A stretch of DNA of 64,000 nucleotides from JBBBNV01 sp037137075 (GCF_037137075.1 NZ_JBBBNV010000007.1:1-64000); one strand, 5' to 3'. Shown: positions 8,735 through 18,220, counted from the stretch's first letter. Made by a program: numbers and translations. Notes: generated by a model from the sequence alone, not told the origin.

Positions 8735-9649
8735 TCAGCCTGCCGCTGCAGGCGCCTGCTGGAACAGCTTGACGATTTCATCGGCCGTTGCCACCGGCAG
8801 AGAAAAGGCCCACGGCCCCTGCTCCTGAGCCACCCACAGCTTACCTTCGTTCACCTGGCCGACGTACACCGTGGATTTCTCTTTCATCTGAATGGTCACC
8901 TTCAAATCCGGCTTGCTCAGCGCCACTTCGCCCGCCGGCTTCACCAATTCCTGGGTTGCGATTGCATGCAGCTTGCCGAACAGCGTCCCTGCATCCTCCG
9001 GCTTCCATTCCGTCTCTCCAACCTGCCATTTCACACCGTCTGCAGAGTCAGCCTTGTTCTGCAAGGAGTACATGCTCCCCTTATATTCCACCTCCAGCTT
9101 CACTACATCGCTATCCGAAAATTGGAAAACCGTTGTATCCATAAAATCGAGCGCCGTACGTGTCAGCGGATCGATGGCCGACGTACTAAGCTTCACTACC
9201 TCGTCACGATCCTGCCATTTGGCATACAAATAATCCGGCACCGGCAAAACAGTTCCCACCCGCAGTGTCCGGGTGCTCCCGTCAGCCGTCTTTACGGTAA
9301 AGATCCGGGGCGGCTCCTTGAGGCCAAAAGGCTCCAAATCCGCAGGCTCGCTGTCCACAATGCCCTTGTGCATCAGACCGGTGAAGCTGTCCAGCCAGTC
9401 GTCTACCCCGTAACGGTTCAGCGGAACCGCCTGAGGCTTAACCATCTGCCAAGCCTCGCCCTGCCTCTCCAGCTCCACGTCGCCCATGCCGGTATGAATG
9501 CTGATAGCGGTAATGGCGTCTTTTTGCAGCGTATTGTAGGCTTGCGGCGCATTTTCATCCTCTTTTTTGAAAAACGAATGCCCGGAGGCGTACCAGAAAC
9601 CCGCGACACACACAATAACGAGCAGCAGCGTCGGTACGTACCGCTTCAT
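8735..9649 (-). CDS. DUF4340 domain-containing membrane-anchored protein
   Basis: About 304 residues with one N-terminal membrane segment (YVPTLLLVIVCVAGFWYASG) and an extracytoplasmic region. Its pattern (ITAISIHTGMGDVELERQGEAWQMVKP, later GVDDWLDSFTGL and ADGSTRTLRVGT) fits the DUF4340 family, usually encoded after GldG-like proteins. The ATG at 9649 overlaps the previous stop as ATGA and is preceded by GGAGGAGGAG, so translation is coupled. Probably an accessory subunit of the upstream ABC-2/GldG-like complex; the cargo is unknown. Confidence 0.8.
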   Translation of the reverse strand: MKRYVPTLLLVIVCVAGFWYASGHSFFKKEDENAPQAYNTLQKDAITAISIHTGMGDVELERQGEAWQMVKPQAVPLNRYGVDDWLDSFTGLMHKGIVDSEPADLEPFGLKEPPRIFTVKTADGSTRTLRVGTVLPVPDYLYAKWQDRDEVVKLSTSAIDPLTRTALDFMDTTVFQFSDSDVVKLEVEYKGSMYSLQNKADSADGVKWQVGETEWKPEDAGTLFGKLHAIATQELVKPAGEVALSKPDLKVTIQMKEKSTVYVGQVNEGKLWVAQEQGPWAFSLPVATADEIVKLFQQAPAAAG

Positions 9650-11043
9650 CCTTTTCTCCTCCTCCACCAAATGACGCCGCCTGTAATGAGGAACAGGAAC
9701 GGGAATACAATCACGCAGCCATAAAAAATCAGATTGCCCTCCGCCGGGTAAATAAACGCCTGCTGCATCTGGGCTTCTTCCCGAGGCCGGATCGTAATGG
9801 AATTTTGCTGCTCCATCAGCCAGCCGATGCTGTTCATGGCTAAATCCCGGTTTCCTTGCTCCCGAATCAGAGCATCGGTCAGGAATGAGGTTGCCCCCAT
9901 CACTACCGCTTTGGGCTGGCCGTCCCCACTCTCTATCGCGTATCCCAAATGAAGCGGCGCCGAGATATCCTTGTCGTCCTTGGCCGACTTGCCCTGCACC
10001 AGAAGTGCGAGATCGGTTTCTCCGTATGCGTTCGTAGAAGAATGAAGCAACTGCTTCTGCTTCCAGTCCTCCTTCGGCTGCACAGTCAGGCTTGTTGCCA
10101 AGGTCATGACTGACACATAGTTGTTCTGGTCCAGCTTATTCACAATTTCGTGCAGGCCATATTCCGGCACAATAGTCAGCGGGTCATTAAAAACCGTCCG
10201 CTTCGGCTCAATCACGACCGCCTTCTGATTCTGAACCCCATAGTCGGACAGCAGCGCGTCGATATTTTTCCAGCTGCTCATATCCTTGGCATATCCAAGT
10301 GAAACGTACAGCTTGCCGCTTCCCTTCAAGTATTCGCGAATCATTCCAAGCTCGCTGTCACTCAAGTCATTCTGCGGGCCGAGGAGCAGCAGCATGCGGG
10401 CATCTTCAGGGACTTTGCCCTCCTTGTAGAGGTTCAGCTCTTTAACCTCGTAATTGTCCCCTTCCAGCCCGGCACGCAAGGTGCTAAGCGCTCCAATAGT
10501 GGCTTCGCCGTGGCCGGACAAGACGTATACCGGATACTTCTCCGTAGAGAAAAGCCCGCTCAGCGCCTGCGTCAATTTCTCTTCCCCGCTAAATTGATAC
10601 GTGCCTGTCTGGCCGGCCTGAAACATATCATTGAAGTAAATCGATTTCCGGGTCTGGCCGCTTTCCACCACCACCATGCCATACGGATCGACCTCATATT
10701 CTTTAGCTATCGCCGGCTGCTTGACCATGTCAATTTCGTCATAGGTAATATTGCCGCTTTGCTTGGCGTATTCCTTGGCCAAATCGGTTACCTGCCGGGA
10801 CGCATAGCTGTCTGCGTTGCCGCCCGTAAATATTTTGACGGATACGTCCTTATCGATCGCCTTCAACGCGGACAGGGTTTGCTCTGAAAGCGTATATTTC
10901 TTGTTGGTCGTGAAATCCCACTGAATGCCCTTCACCGAATGGAGAAACAGCGTCGCGAGAATAAAAATCCCGATGACCGCCAGTCCAAGAACAACCGCGT
11001 TCGTCCCTCGCAGCCAGGCGCCCCATGCTTTACTTCGTTTCAC
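9646..11043 (-). CDS. GldG-like auxiliary component of an ABC-2 transporter
   Basis: 465 residues. There is an N-terminal transmembrane helix (VVLGLAVIGIFILATLFLHSV), then WDFTTNKKYTLSEQT, the hallmark start of the GldG/ABC_transp_aux extracytoplasmic domain, then a large soluble region (YPVYVLSGHGEATIGALSTLRAGLEG; MLLLLGPQNDLSDSELGMIREYL) and a C-terminal helix ending in WWRRRKG. In gliding Bacteroidetes GldG partners with GldF/GldA; in Firmicutes the same trio is common but functionally undefined. It lies 12 bases after the permease gene and overlaps the DUF4340 gene by 4 bases. Confidence 0.85.
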   Translation of the reverse strand: MKRSKAWGAWLRGTNAVVLGLAVIGIFILATLFLHSVKGIQWDFTTNKKYTLSEQTLSALKAIDKDVSVKIFTGGNADSYASRQVTDLAKEYAKQSGNITYDEIDMVKQPAIAKEYEVDPYGMVVVESGQTRKSIYFNDMFQAGQTGTYQFSGEEKLTQALSGLFSTEKYPVYVLSGHGEATIGALSTLRAGLEGDNYEVKELNLYKEGKVPEDARMLLLLGPQNDLSDSELGMIREYLKGSGKLYVSLGYAKDMSSWKNIDALLSDYGVQNQKAVVIEPKRTVFNDPLTIVPEYGLHEIVNKLDQNNYVSVMTLATSLTVQPKEDWKQKQLLHSSTNAYGETDLALLVQGKSAKDDKDISAPLHLGYAIESGDGQPKAVVMGATSFLTDALIREQGNRDLAMNSIGWLMEQQNSITIRPREEAQMQQAFIYPAEGNLIFYGCVIVFPFLFLITGGVIWWRRRKG

Positions 11044-11055
11044 CCTTAGTCCCCC

Positions 11056-11772
11056 CTATCTCCAGCGTTTGCGTTCCAGCACTTGAATGCTCAGCACCAG
11101 AAAAACGAGAATAAACAGCACATAGAACAAAACATCGGACAAATCCAGCAGGCCTTTGTTGAAATTCTGCATGCGTCCAATAATCGAGAATTGGCCCAGG
11201 TAATCCTTCAGCTTCCCGTACATGCTCTGGCCCAGCCATTCAATCATCCACAGCAATAGGAGCATCGCAAACCCGGCTATGCCGGACACCATCTGGTGCG
11301 AGGACAGCGTGGAAGCAAACAAGCCCACAGCCATCATCGCCGCGCCCAGCAGTGCCATGCCCAAATACGAGAGCCAAAGCACCGGTTGATCCAGGTCTCC
11401 GTACGCGGACATAATCCACGGGTAAACCAGGGTTCCCGCGATTAGCGCAAGCATCACAATAACCGCCGCCGCATATTTTCCGGCGATAATTTCAGTGATT
11501 TTGGCCGGAGACGTCAGCAGCAGCTCATCGGTGCCTTGACGAAGCTCATCCGCAACGAGCCGCATCGTCAGCAGGGGGATAACAAATAAAAACACAACCA
11601 ATAAATTGCTGAACAGCGGACGAATATCCACCACCTGATAGGTAAGGAAATCAAGACTGAACATGTACCCTGAAATCAGAAAATAAAAAGCAAAGGCCAC
11701 ATACACCACAGGCGAGTAAAAATAAAGCTGCAGCTCTTTTGAGCAAATCGCCCACATTCTACGCACGGTCAT
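11056..11772 (-). CDS. ABC-2 type transporter permease (GldF-like)
   Basis: 238 residues with six hydrophobic helices. It begins RRMWAICSKELQLYFYSPVVYV, the typical start of ABC-2 permeases, with MRLVADELRQGTDELLLTSPAKITEII between helices 2 and 3. The frame opens at ATG 11772, only 3 bases after AGGAGG; GTG at 11766 (spacing 9) may be the real start. It overlaps the 3' end of the ATPase gene, so the two are translationally coupled. It forms the membrane channel with the ATPase encoded just before it. Confidence 0.88.
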   Translation of the reverse strand: MTVRRMWAICSKELQLYFYSPVVYVAFAFYFLISGYMFSLDFLTYQVVDIRPLFSNLLVVFLFVIPLLTMRLVADELRQGTDELLLTSPAKITEIIAGKYAAAVIVMLALIAGTLVYPWIMSAYGDLDQPVLWLSYLGMALLGAAMMAVGLFASTLSSHQMVSGIAGFAMLLLLWMIEWLGQSMYGKLKDYLGQFSIIGRMQNFNKGLLDLSDVLFYVLFILVFLVLSIQVLERKRWR

Positions 11773-12964
11773 TCACCTCCTGCCGCTCGGACGCCTGGGC
11801 ATCCTGCTGTTTCTCCGGTAAAGCGTCTGCGCTCTCCCCGGCCTCTGCGCCTGTAATGGTCTCATCGGTTGTCAGCTTCAGGAAAACCTCCTCCAGGCTG
11901 AGGCTCTCGCGCTTCATCTCCAGTATCGGCAAGCCCTTGGCCGCCAAAGCGAAGAAAATCGCTTCCCTCACGTCGGTACGATCTTTACCCATCACCCGTA
12001 AACGGACGGACCCGGTCGTCGCCGCTGTATCCGGCTGCGGCGTATGCTCCTCCTGGAGGGACAGCTCGGGATCTTTGCTATCCGAAACAGAAATTCCTTG
12101 CTGTTCCTCTCCTGCCGATAAGCTGCTGTTGAGAATGGACGTACTGGTCGAAGCTAGTGAGAGCTCACCATTCACCAGAGGCTCCGGCTGCACCTCCTCA
12201 AGCTCTTGCACCTCTGCCACCTCGGGCAAGCTTGTAAGCGCTTGTATGACAGCACGGCGGGCTCCCTTCACCTCCAGACTAACCTCAAACGTTTCGCTCA
12301 TCGACTGGGCAATATGGTCCGGGCGGTCATCAAGCACAATTTGGCCCTGATTAATGATAAGAACCCGGTTACATATCGCATTAACCTCCGGCAAAATATG
12401 CGTAGACAGCAGCACCGTATGAGCTTCTCCCAGCTCACGGATTAACTGGCGAATCTCAATAATTTGCTTCGGGTCCAGCCCCGATGTCGGTTCATCGAGA
12501 ATAAGCAAATCCGGCTTATGAATAATGGCCTGGGCCAGACCGAGCCGCTGCTTGTAGCCCTTGGACAAGCTGCGGATAATTTGACGCTCCCGTCCGCCAA
12601 GCCCCAGCTTGGCAATGACCTCTTCAATACGCCCCTTCTGCTGCCGGGCGGGCACATCCCGCAAATCAGCCACAAAGCGCAAATATGCCAGCACCGACAG
12701 CTCCGGATAAAGCGGCGGCGTTTCCGGCAAGTATCCGATTTTGCGCCGGGCTTTGTGCGGATTGTCCGCCATACTGATGCCATCTACCTTAATCGTTCCT
12801 TGGGTCGGGTTGAGATAGCCGGTAATCATGCGCATTGTGGTTGTTTTCCCGGCTCCGTTCGGACCTAGAAAACCGACGATTTCGCCGCGATTCATAAAGA
12901 AATCAATCCCTCGTACGCCACGGCTGTTCTCATACAGCTTGCTGACTTGCTGGACTTCAAGCAC
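11759..12964 (-). CDS. ABC transporter ATP-binding protein with C-terminal insert
   Basis: From the GTG at 12964 (AAAGGAGGGGG just ahead; the longer frame to 13126 has no homology) the protein is 401 residues. Motifs: Walker A GPNGAGKTTTM, Q-loop YLPETPPLY, signature LSKGYKQR, Walker B LLILDEPTSGLD, H-loop LLSTH. The C-terminal domain is split by about 60 residues of Ser/Glu/Pro/Gln-rich low complexity (around residues 285-345) before it resumes with SVRLRVMGKDRTDVREAIF and LSLEEVFLKL. Usual GldA/CcmA-like ATPases are near 310 residues. It drives the permease and GldG-like partner. Confidence 0.9.
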   Translation of the reverse strand: MLEVQQVSKLYENSRGVRGIDFFMNRGEIVGFLGPNGAGKTTTMRMITGYLNPTQGTIKVDGISMADNPHKARRKIGYLPETPPLYPELSVLAYLRFVADLRDVPARQQKGRIEEVIAKLGLGGRERQIIRSLSKGYKQRLGLAQAIIHKPDLLILDEPTSGLDPKQIIEIRQLIRELGEAHTVLLSTHILPEVNAICNRVLIINQGQIVLDDRPDHIAQSMSETFEVSLEVKGARRAVIQALTSLPEVAEVQELEEVQPEPLVNGELSLASTSTSILNSSLSAGEEQQGISVSDSKDPELSLQEEHTPQPDTAATTGSVRLRVMGKDRTDVREAIFFALAAKGLPILEMKRESLSLEEVFLKLTTDETITGAEAGESADALPEKQQDAQASERQEVNDRA

Positions 12965-13279
12965 AAAGCCCCCTCCTTTAATTTGGAAATAATCGAATTC
13001 CGTTTTTGCCTTCCTACTATAGCCACCGAACAATAAAGCAACCTTAAACGAATCTGAAAATGAACTTAAAAATTTGTGTCTATTTCGTGAACAACGGGAA
13101 GGATTCCATCTCGGAATGACTGCCATTGGCGAATAGTGATCGTACTGGAGAGAATGTTATACTCATTGCAGACCGATGAATGCGTGTAGGCATAGGCCGA
13201 ACGCTGTGTCGTAACGGCCAAAACTGCTAGCGCGGGAAAAAATATGCAGGGCGGATCAAGAGACGAAAGGGAGAAAGGT
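12965..13279. other. 315-bp divergent intergenic region
   Basis: It separates the ABC exporter operon from the DJ-1/PfpI gene. On the plus strand an extended -10, TGTTATACT (13155-13163), is visible but has no good -35, leaving a leader of about 110 bases. On the minus strand GGCTATAGT near 13015 could serve the ABC operon. Nothing else is recognised. Confidence 0.4.
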
Positions 13280-13849
13280 ATGGGAAAAATCATTTGCTTC
13301 ATCTATGACCAAATGGCTGATTTCGAGATTACACTGGCCTTCCACAAAATCAAGCAGGTCGGCAAAAAAGAGGTCGTCCCTGTCAGCTACGATTTGAATC
13401 CCGTTGAAAGCGAATCCGGCATCTGGTATGCGCCCCAAGCGACGCTTGCGCAAGCGATGGCCTGGACGGACATGGAGGCCCTTCTTATTCCCGGCGGTCC
13501 TATCGGTACCCAGCGTCCGGAGCTGACCGCCTTCATCCAGAAATTCGACCGGGAGCAAAGGATCATCGCCGCCATCTGCAACGGACCCCAGTTTCTCGGG
13601 CGGGCCGGCGTACTGGACAATCGCCTCTTCACTACTTCTTGTGCCGTTGAGCGCATTGTTCAGCTTGGTGTGGCCGATCCGTTCCCCCGCCATAACTATG
13701 TTGAGCAGCGAGTCGTCCGGGACGGGCATATCCTGACAGCAAAGGGCAGAGCCTTCGTCGACTTTACACAGGCGGTGCTGGAGGCGCTGCATATTTACGA
13801 GGGGCAGGAGCATGAGCTGGAGAAGCTGATTGCCGATATCCGCGGATAG
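13280..13849 (+). CDS. DJ-1/PfpI family protein
   Basis: 189 residues of the class I glutamine-amidotransferase-like fold. The start IICFIYDQMADFEI contains the conserved acidic residue after strand 1 (ADFE), and AAICNGPQFLGRAG is the nucleophile elbow with the catalytic-type cysteine. ALLIPGGPIGTQ is the oxyanion loop. The ATG at 13280 follows GGGAGAAAGG; the upstream in-frame start at 13244 lacks a ribosome site. Members act as deglycases, chaperones, amidases or isonitrile hydratases, and nothing here decides which. Apparently monocistronic. Confidence 0.85.
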   Translation: MGKIICFIYDQMADFEITLAFHKIKQVGKKEVVPVSYDLNPVESESGIWYAPQATLAQAMAWTDMEALLIPGGPIGTQRPELTAFIQKFDREQRIIAAICNGPQFLGRAGVLDNRLFTTSCAVERIVQLGVADPFPRHNYVEQRVVRDGHILTAKGRAFVDFTQAVLEALHIYEGQEHELEKLIADIRG

Positions 13850-14049
13850 TCATTAGACGGTTTAACCTACATCATATTTGGATTATGCTGCCGCTTCCTC
13901 CCCTTTCCTGTTGACCTTGTTGACGGCCTGACACACCTGCAGGATCGTACCGGCAGGACAGCAAAATACGGACTGTAGACAACTCCCGCCCGCATAGGCT
14001 AGAACAACGACCTTCCCCAGCGATGCGGAAGTAAAGAGGAGTGTGCTGC

Positions 14050-15240
14050 ATGGAGAACCCATCCAAGCCTTCATCCGACCGCTTCATCAAAATCGACATC
14101 CCTCAGCCCATCCGGCCTGACGGCGCAGGAGCCACCGATCCCGGCCCGCGCAACGTGATGCTGGATTTGCAAAATCCGAATCTGCTCGTCCCGCCGGTAA
14201 CCGATGCCGGTACGGTGCCTAACCTCAGATTTTCATTTTCGGACACGCACATGCAGTTGAATCACGGAGGCTGGTCAAGAGAGATTACTGTCCGAGAGCT
14301 GCCGATCGCTACGACGCTGTCGGGCGTGAATATGCGGCTGACGCCCGGAGGCGTGCGGGAGCTGCATTGGCACACACAAGCGGAGTGGGCCTTTATGATT
14401 ACAGGCCGGGCGCGGGTTACAGCGGTGGACCAGAATGGGCGTAATTTTGCCGCGGATATCGGCGTTGGCGATTTGTGGTATTTCCCGCCGGGCATCCCTC
14501 ATTCCATTCAAGGGCTGGAGGAGGGCTGCGAGTTCCTGCTTGTCTTCGATGACGGCAGCTTCTCGGACATCGATACGTTCTCGATAACGGACTGGTTCGC
14601 CCATACGCCGAAGGACGTGCTGGCGGCCAACTTCGGTGTACCGGAAAACAGCTTCGATCATATTCCCTCCGGACAACGGTACATATTCCAAGGGCAAGTG
14701 CCAAAGCCGCTTGCGGAAGTGCAGGTGCCCGATCCTTACGGAACGGTCCCGCTCAGCCTGACCCATAAGCTGCTGGCCCAGGAGCCGATCCGTACACCGG
14801 GAGGAACCGTGCGTATTGTCGACTCCACCAACTTTCCGGCTTCGACAGCTATTGCGGCCGCTTTGGTCGAGATCGAGCCAGGCGCCATGAGGGAGCTTCA
14901 CTGGCATCCGAACAATGATGAATGGCAGTATTATTTATCCGGCCAGGGGCGGATGACCGCCTTCGCCGCCAGCGGAACTGCGCGCACCTTCGATTACAGG
15001 GCGGGAGACGTAGGTTATGTGCCTTTTGGCTATGGGCATTATATTCAGAATACCGGTGACACCACATTATGGTTTCTGGAAATGTTCAAAAGCGACCGGT
15101 TCGAGGATATTTCACTGAACCAGTGGATGGCTCTGACCCCGCATGAATTGGTTGCGGACACGCTGCATGTCGGCCCTGAACTGATGGATGCGCTGAGAAA
15201 GGAGAAATGGCCGGTCGTAAAATATCCGAAATCGAAATAA
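14050..15240 (+). CDS. bicupin oxalate decarboxylase (OxdC/OxdD family)
   Basis: 396 residues with two cupin domains, each with a Mn site: H106, H108, E112, H151 in the first (LHWHTQAEWAF, GIPHSI) and LHWHPNNDEWQYY plus GHYIQNTG in the second. The family converts oxalate to formate and CO2; in B. subtilis OxdD is a spore-coat component. The segment that forms the active-site lid in OxdC (SENS, with the catalytic Glu) reads S-D-I-D here at 172-175, so the acid is Asp. The start is ATG 14050, with AGAGGAG 9 bases ahead, rather than the GTG at 14041. No operon partner is visible. Confidence 0.9.
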   Translation: MENPSKPSSDRFIKIDIPQPIRPDGAGATDPGPRNVMLDLQNPNLLVPPVTDAGTVPNLRFSFSDTHMQLNHGGWSREITVRELPIATTLSGVNMRLTPGGVRELHWHTQAEWAFMITGRARVTAVDQNGRNFAADIGVGDLWYFPPGIPHSIQGLEEGCEFLLVFDDGSFSDIDTFSITDWFAHTPKDVLAANFGVPENSFDHIPSGQRYIFQGQVPKPLAEVQVPDPYGTVPLSLTHKLLAQEPIRTPGGTVRIVDSTNFPASTAIAAALVEIEPGAMRELHWHPNNDEWQYYLSGQGRMTAFAASGTARTFDYRAGDVGYVPFGYGHYIQNTGDTTLWFLEMFKSDRFEDISLNQWMALTPHELVADTLHVGPELMDALRKEKWPVVKYPKSK

Positions 15241-15304
15241 ACCGCTGAGCCCGGCCGGAAGCCCGCTAGTCGTCCAGCACCGCGTCTGTAACAGCTGTCC
15301 CTTT

Positions 15305-15346
15305 TTATCAACAGGTTATCTACAATCTATCCACATATTGTCCACA
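15305..15346 (+). promoter_or_regulatory. four phased DnaA-box-like 9-mers
   Basis: TTATCAACA (15305), TTATCTACA (15316), CTATCCACA (15327) and TTGTCCACA (15338) each differ by one base from the DnaA box TTATCCACA. They start exactly 11 bases apart and face the same way. They lie between convergent genes, so a promoter role is unlikely; a DnaA-binding cluster that titrates DnaA is the best guess. Confidence 0.6.
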
Positions 15347-15394
15347 ACGCTCCATGCACAGACGATTCATACTTCCCGTTCCGACAATATAGTA

Positions 15395-15446
15395 GAAAAA
15401 CACGTGCCGCAGCGACGCATTTCTGCCCGCCTGACACGTGTTTTTC
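15395..15446. terminator. bidirectional terminator
   Basis: A perfect 12-bp stem GAAAAACACGTG/CACGTGTTTTTC sits between the convergent oxalate decarboxylase and U32 peptidase genes, with T-runs for both directions. Confidence 0.8.
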
Positions 15447-15461
15447 GTAAAGATTCCGTTC

Positions 15462-18035
15462 TTACTTCACCAGCTGTCCGCGCGTAACACCGAGCTGGTT
15501 GGTTGCTTTCAGAGAACGCCATACATAGGTGCCGCTCACTTCGCCGCGGAGCGCACGGCTGTATAAATCAATGACCTCTCGCACCTTGTCCCCGGACTCC
15601 TCCAGAAATTCGACGCGGAAGCTCTTTACGCCTTTCTCCTGGAAATGGGTCAAGTATTCTGCACCGGATTGTTCGATCGCGTTGTACACGGTATTCCGGC
15701 AGCCCTCATCTACCCGCACGGGATGGGACATGCCTATCCGGTCCTGCAGCGACACCCGGTGTTCCTCGCATGGACGTCCGCAGTTGGTAAAGTCGGTGCC
15801 TTCGCTCAGGAAGGTGCAGTAGACGCAATGCTCTGTATGGAACATCGGCAAATGCTGGTGAATGACAACCTCCAGCACAGATGTGTCGCTTTTGTCCAGC
15901 AAATCCATCATCTGCTGAATGTTCAAATCGTATGACGGGGTGACCCGCGCACAACCGGCCTCATGGAACAGATCCACTGTTTTGTGATTCGCCGCATTCA
16001 GGGAGAAATCCCCGATAAGCACGGGATGCTGCTCATCCGGGTGCGTGGCCCGATATTTCATGAAGTAGTACATCGCCCCGGTATTTCGAATCAGCACGGC
16101 ATCCGGCTTCAGCTTCAGAATATTGTTAAAATAGCCCGTTTCCCCAGGCATATGAATGCGCGGCGTTACGAGGGCAATTTGGCGCCCGGCGGCATGAACG
16201 GCCTCCACAGCGGCGGAAAACTGCTTAATAAATTCAAAATCGGCATAAATCAGCTCGACATCGGTTTGCAGCGCGGCATCCACCTGCTCCATCGTCCGGC
16301 AAAGCGCAGTCAGCTTCGGCTTCGCCGCCGGGAAAGCTCCTGTCGCAGACGAAGATCCGGAAGCAATATCCGTCCCCGGTAAGCCGGAGATATCCACAGA
16401 AACCCGGGCTTGCCTGTTCTCAGTGTCAGCATATACGTCTACTTTGCGGTGAACGTACTGCCGAGGCTCCCGGCGCTTCGCCTCCAGCTGCTCCACTGCT
16501 TCACGCCGCATTTGGTTCAGCTCCCGCATCGGTACGATGAGCTGCCCTTCCAAGTCAACGTCCAGCTCCGCAAGGGCAAAAATCGTTCCGCCCAGCCGTC
16601 CCAGCTGCTCCTCGAACAAAGCCCGGTCCATCGGCCGCTTCTCCGCTTGAGCCAGCGCCAGCCCGGAGGAAACCGCCACCTTGTTACCTGTTGTCAGGTC
16701 CGTCCACTCGCTGTGAAGCGGCTCCCCGAGTCGTCCCCGCACCTTCACGCCGACCGGGAACACCCGGTACGGCTTCTCGGTTTCAAACGTTTGCCGCAGC
16801 CGCTTGTCCAGATGCGGGTCGCTTGTTTTCCAAATCCGATCCCCGACATGAACCCGCTTCAAGTCGACGTCATTGCGGCCCGGCACGATTTCGATCAGGC
16901 CGCCTTCCACTTCGCCCTCTACCTTTTGGCCGCGGCGGCGCAGGTCGTACACGCGTCCGCCCTCTTCCTTCTTCGTCGGGTCGCCGGCATCGAATACAAT
17001 CCCGTCACCCCGCTTGAGCGGGGCCTCCAGCTCGCATAAAGCCCCCGCCGGGGTTACCTGCTTCACCCGTCCCAGGTACACGCCGCGGCTTTTGGGGAAC
17101 GTTCCTTCCACCAGCTGTTTATTGTTCGTTCCTTTAAGGAAGCCGTACGTAAAGCCGCGCGAGAAGCTTTGCTGGAGCTCACGAAGCTCCTCTTTGGTCG
17201 GCTGCGCGTCTTGTCCGTCGAAATAACGGTCAATCGCCTGCCGGTATTTGCTCACGACGTTGGCGACATATTCCGGGCTTTTGAGTCGCCCTTCGATTTT
17301 GAACGATGTGACGCCCGCTTCGATTAGCTCGGGCACCAGCTCCAGCGCAGCCAAATCCTTCGGGGACAACAAGTAGGCCACATCGCCCATCGGCTTCTGA
17401 ACCCCATCGATCATCAGGTCGTACGGCAGACGGCACGCCTGAGCGCACTCTCCCCGGTTGGCCGAGCGTCCGCCCCACATCTCGGAGGTCAGGCACTGGC
17501 CCGAATACGAGACGCACAGCGCGCCATGCACGAATACTTCCATCGGCAGGCGGGCCTGCTCCCCGATTTGGCGGATTTGCTTCAGGTTGTTCTCCCGTCC
17601 CAGCACGACACGCTCTATGTCGAACGGCTTCGTAAACTCTACCGCCTCCGGCGACGTAATGGTCATCTGGGTCGAGCCGTGAATCGGGAAATCCGGCGAA
17701 ATGTCTCGAATCAGCTTCACCAGACCCAAATCCTGCACGATGACAGCATCCACGCCGGCCTCAATACAGGCCTCAATCAGGCGCTTGGCGTCGTCCAATT
17801 CATTTTCGAATACCAAAATATTAAACGTCAAAAAGCCCTTGACCCCATAGTAATGGAGGAAGGACATCATCTCCGGCAGCTCATCGGTATGGAAATTGTG
17901 AGCGCGGGCCCGGGCATTAAACTTCTCCACGCCAAAAAAAACTGCATCCGCTCCGTTCGCCACAGCCGCACGCAAGCATTCCCAGTCCCCGGCCGGAGCA
18001 AGCAGCTCTATATCTTCTCTGCGTATATTTCGCAT
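15462..18035 (-). CDS. U32 family peptidase with DUF3656 region
   Basis: 857 residues. The N-terminal TIM-barrel-like part begins IELLAPAGDWECLRAAVANGADAVFFGV and holds the U32 signature MEVFVHGALCVSYSGQC followed by the cysteine cluster RGECAQACRLPY. A middle DUF3656-type region and a second U32-like half with CVYCTFLSEGTDFTNCG (more cysteines) follow. The layout is that of large YhbU/RlhA-type proteins; the E. coli relative RlhA is needed for 23S rRNA C2501 hydroxylation, so a role in RNA modification rather than proteolysis is possible. AAGGAAG precedes the ATG. Monocistronic as far as visible. Confidence 0.88.
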   Translation of the reverse strand: MRNIRREDIELLAPAGDWECLRAAVANGADAVFFGVEKFNARARAHNFHTDELPEMMSFLHYYGVKGFLTFNILVFENELDDAKRLIEACIEAGVDAVIVQDLGLVKLIRDISPDFPIHGSTQMTITSPEAVEFTKPFDIERVVLGRENNLKQIRQIGEQARLPMEVFVHGALCVSYSGQCLTSEMWGGRSANRGECAQACRLPYDLMIDGVQKPMGDVAYLLSPKDLAALELVPELIEAGVTSFKIEGRLKSPEYVANVVSKYRQAIDRYFDGQDAQPTKEELRELQQSFSRGFTYGFLKGTNNKQLVEGTFPKSRGVYLGRVKQVTPAGALCELEAPLKRGDGIVFDAGDPTKKEEGGRVYDLRRRGQKVEGEVEGGLIEIVPGRNDVDLKRVHVGDRIWKTSDPHLDKRLRQTFETEKPYRVFPVGVKVRGRLGEPLHSEWTDLTTGNKVAVSSGLALAQAEKRPMDRALFEEQLGRLGGTIFALAELDVDLEGQLIVPMRELNQMRREAVEQLEAKRREPRQYVHRKVDVYADTENRQARVSVDISGLPGTDIASGSSSATGAFPAAKPKLTALCRTMEQVDAALQTDVELIYADFEFIKQFSAAVEAVHAAGRQIALVTPRIHMPGETGYFNNILKLKPDAVLIRNTGAMYYFMKYRATHPDEQHPVLIGDFSLNAANHKTVDLFHEAGCARVTPSYDLNIQQMMDLLDKSDTSVLEVVIHQHLPMFHTEHCVYCTFLSEGTDFTNCGRPCEEHRVSLQDRIGMSHPVRVDEGCRNTVYNAIEQSGAEYLTHFQEKGVKSFRVEFLEESGDKVREVIDLYSRALRGEVSGTYVWRSLKATNQLGVTRGQLVK

Positions 18036-18220
18036 CGGTACACTTCCTTACTACTAATTATCCTTTTAGTGTACCATGGTTCGCGCCGGAAAGCATCCGC
18101 CTGATCCTGGGCTCTAGGCGGATACCGCCCGGGGAATCCGTTCTCAGGCGGCGTGACGACGCTCAGATCAAAGGAAGCTGCAATTCTTTTTTCCGGGGAG
18201 CTTATATCAGCCAAGACGCA

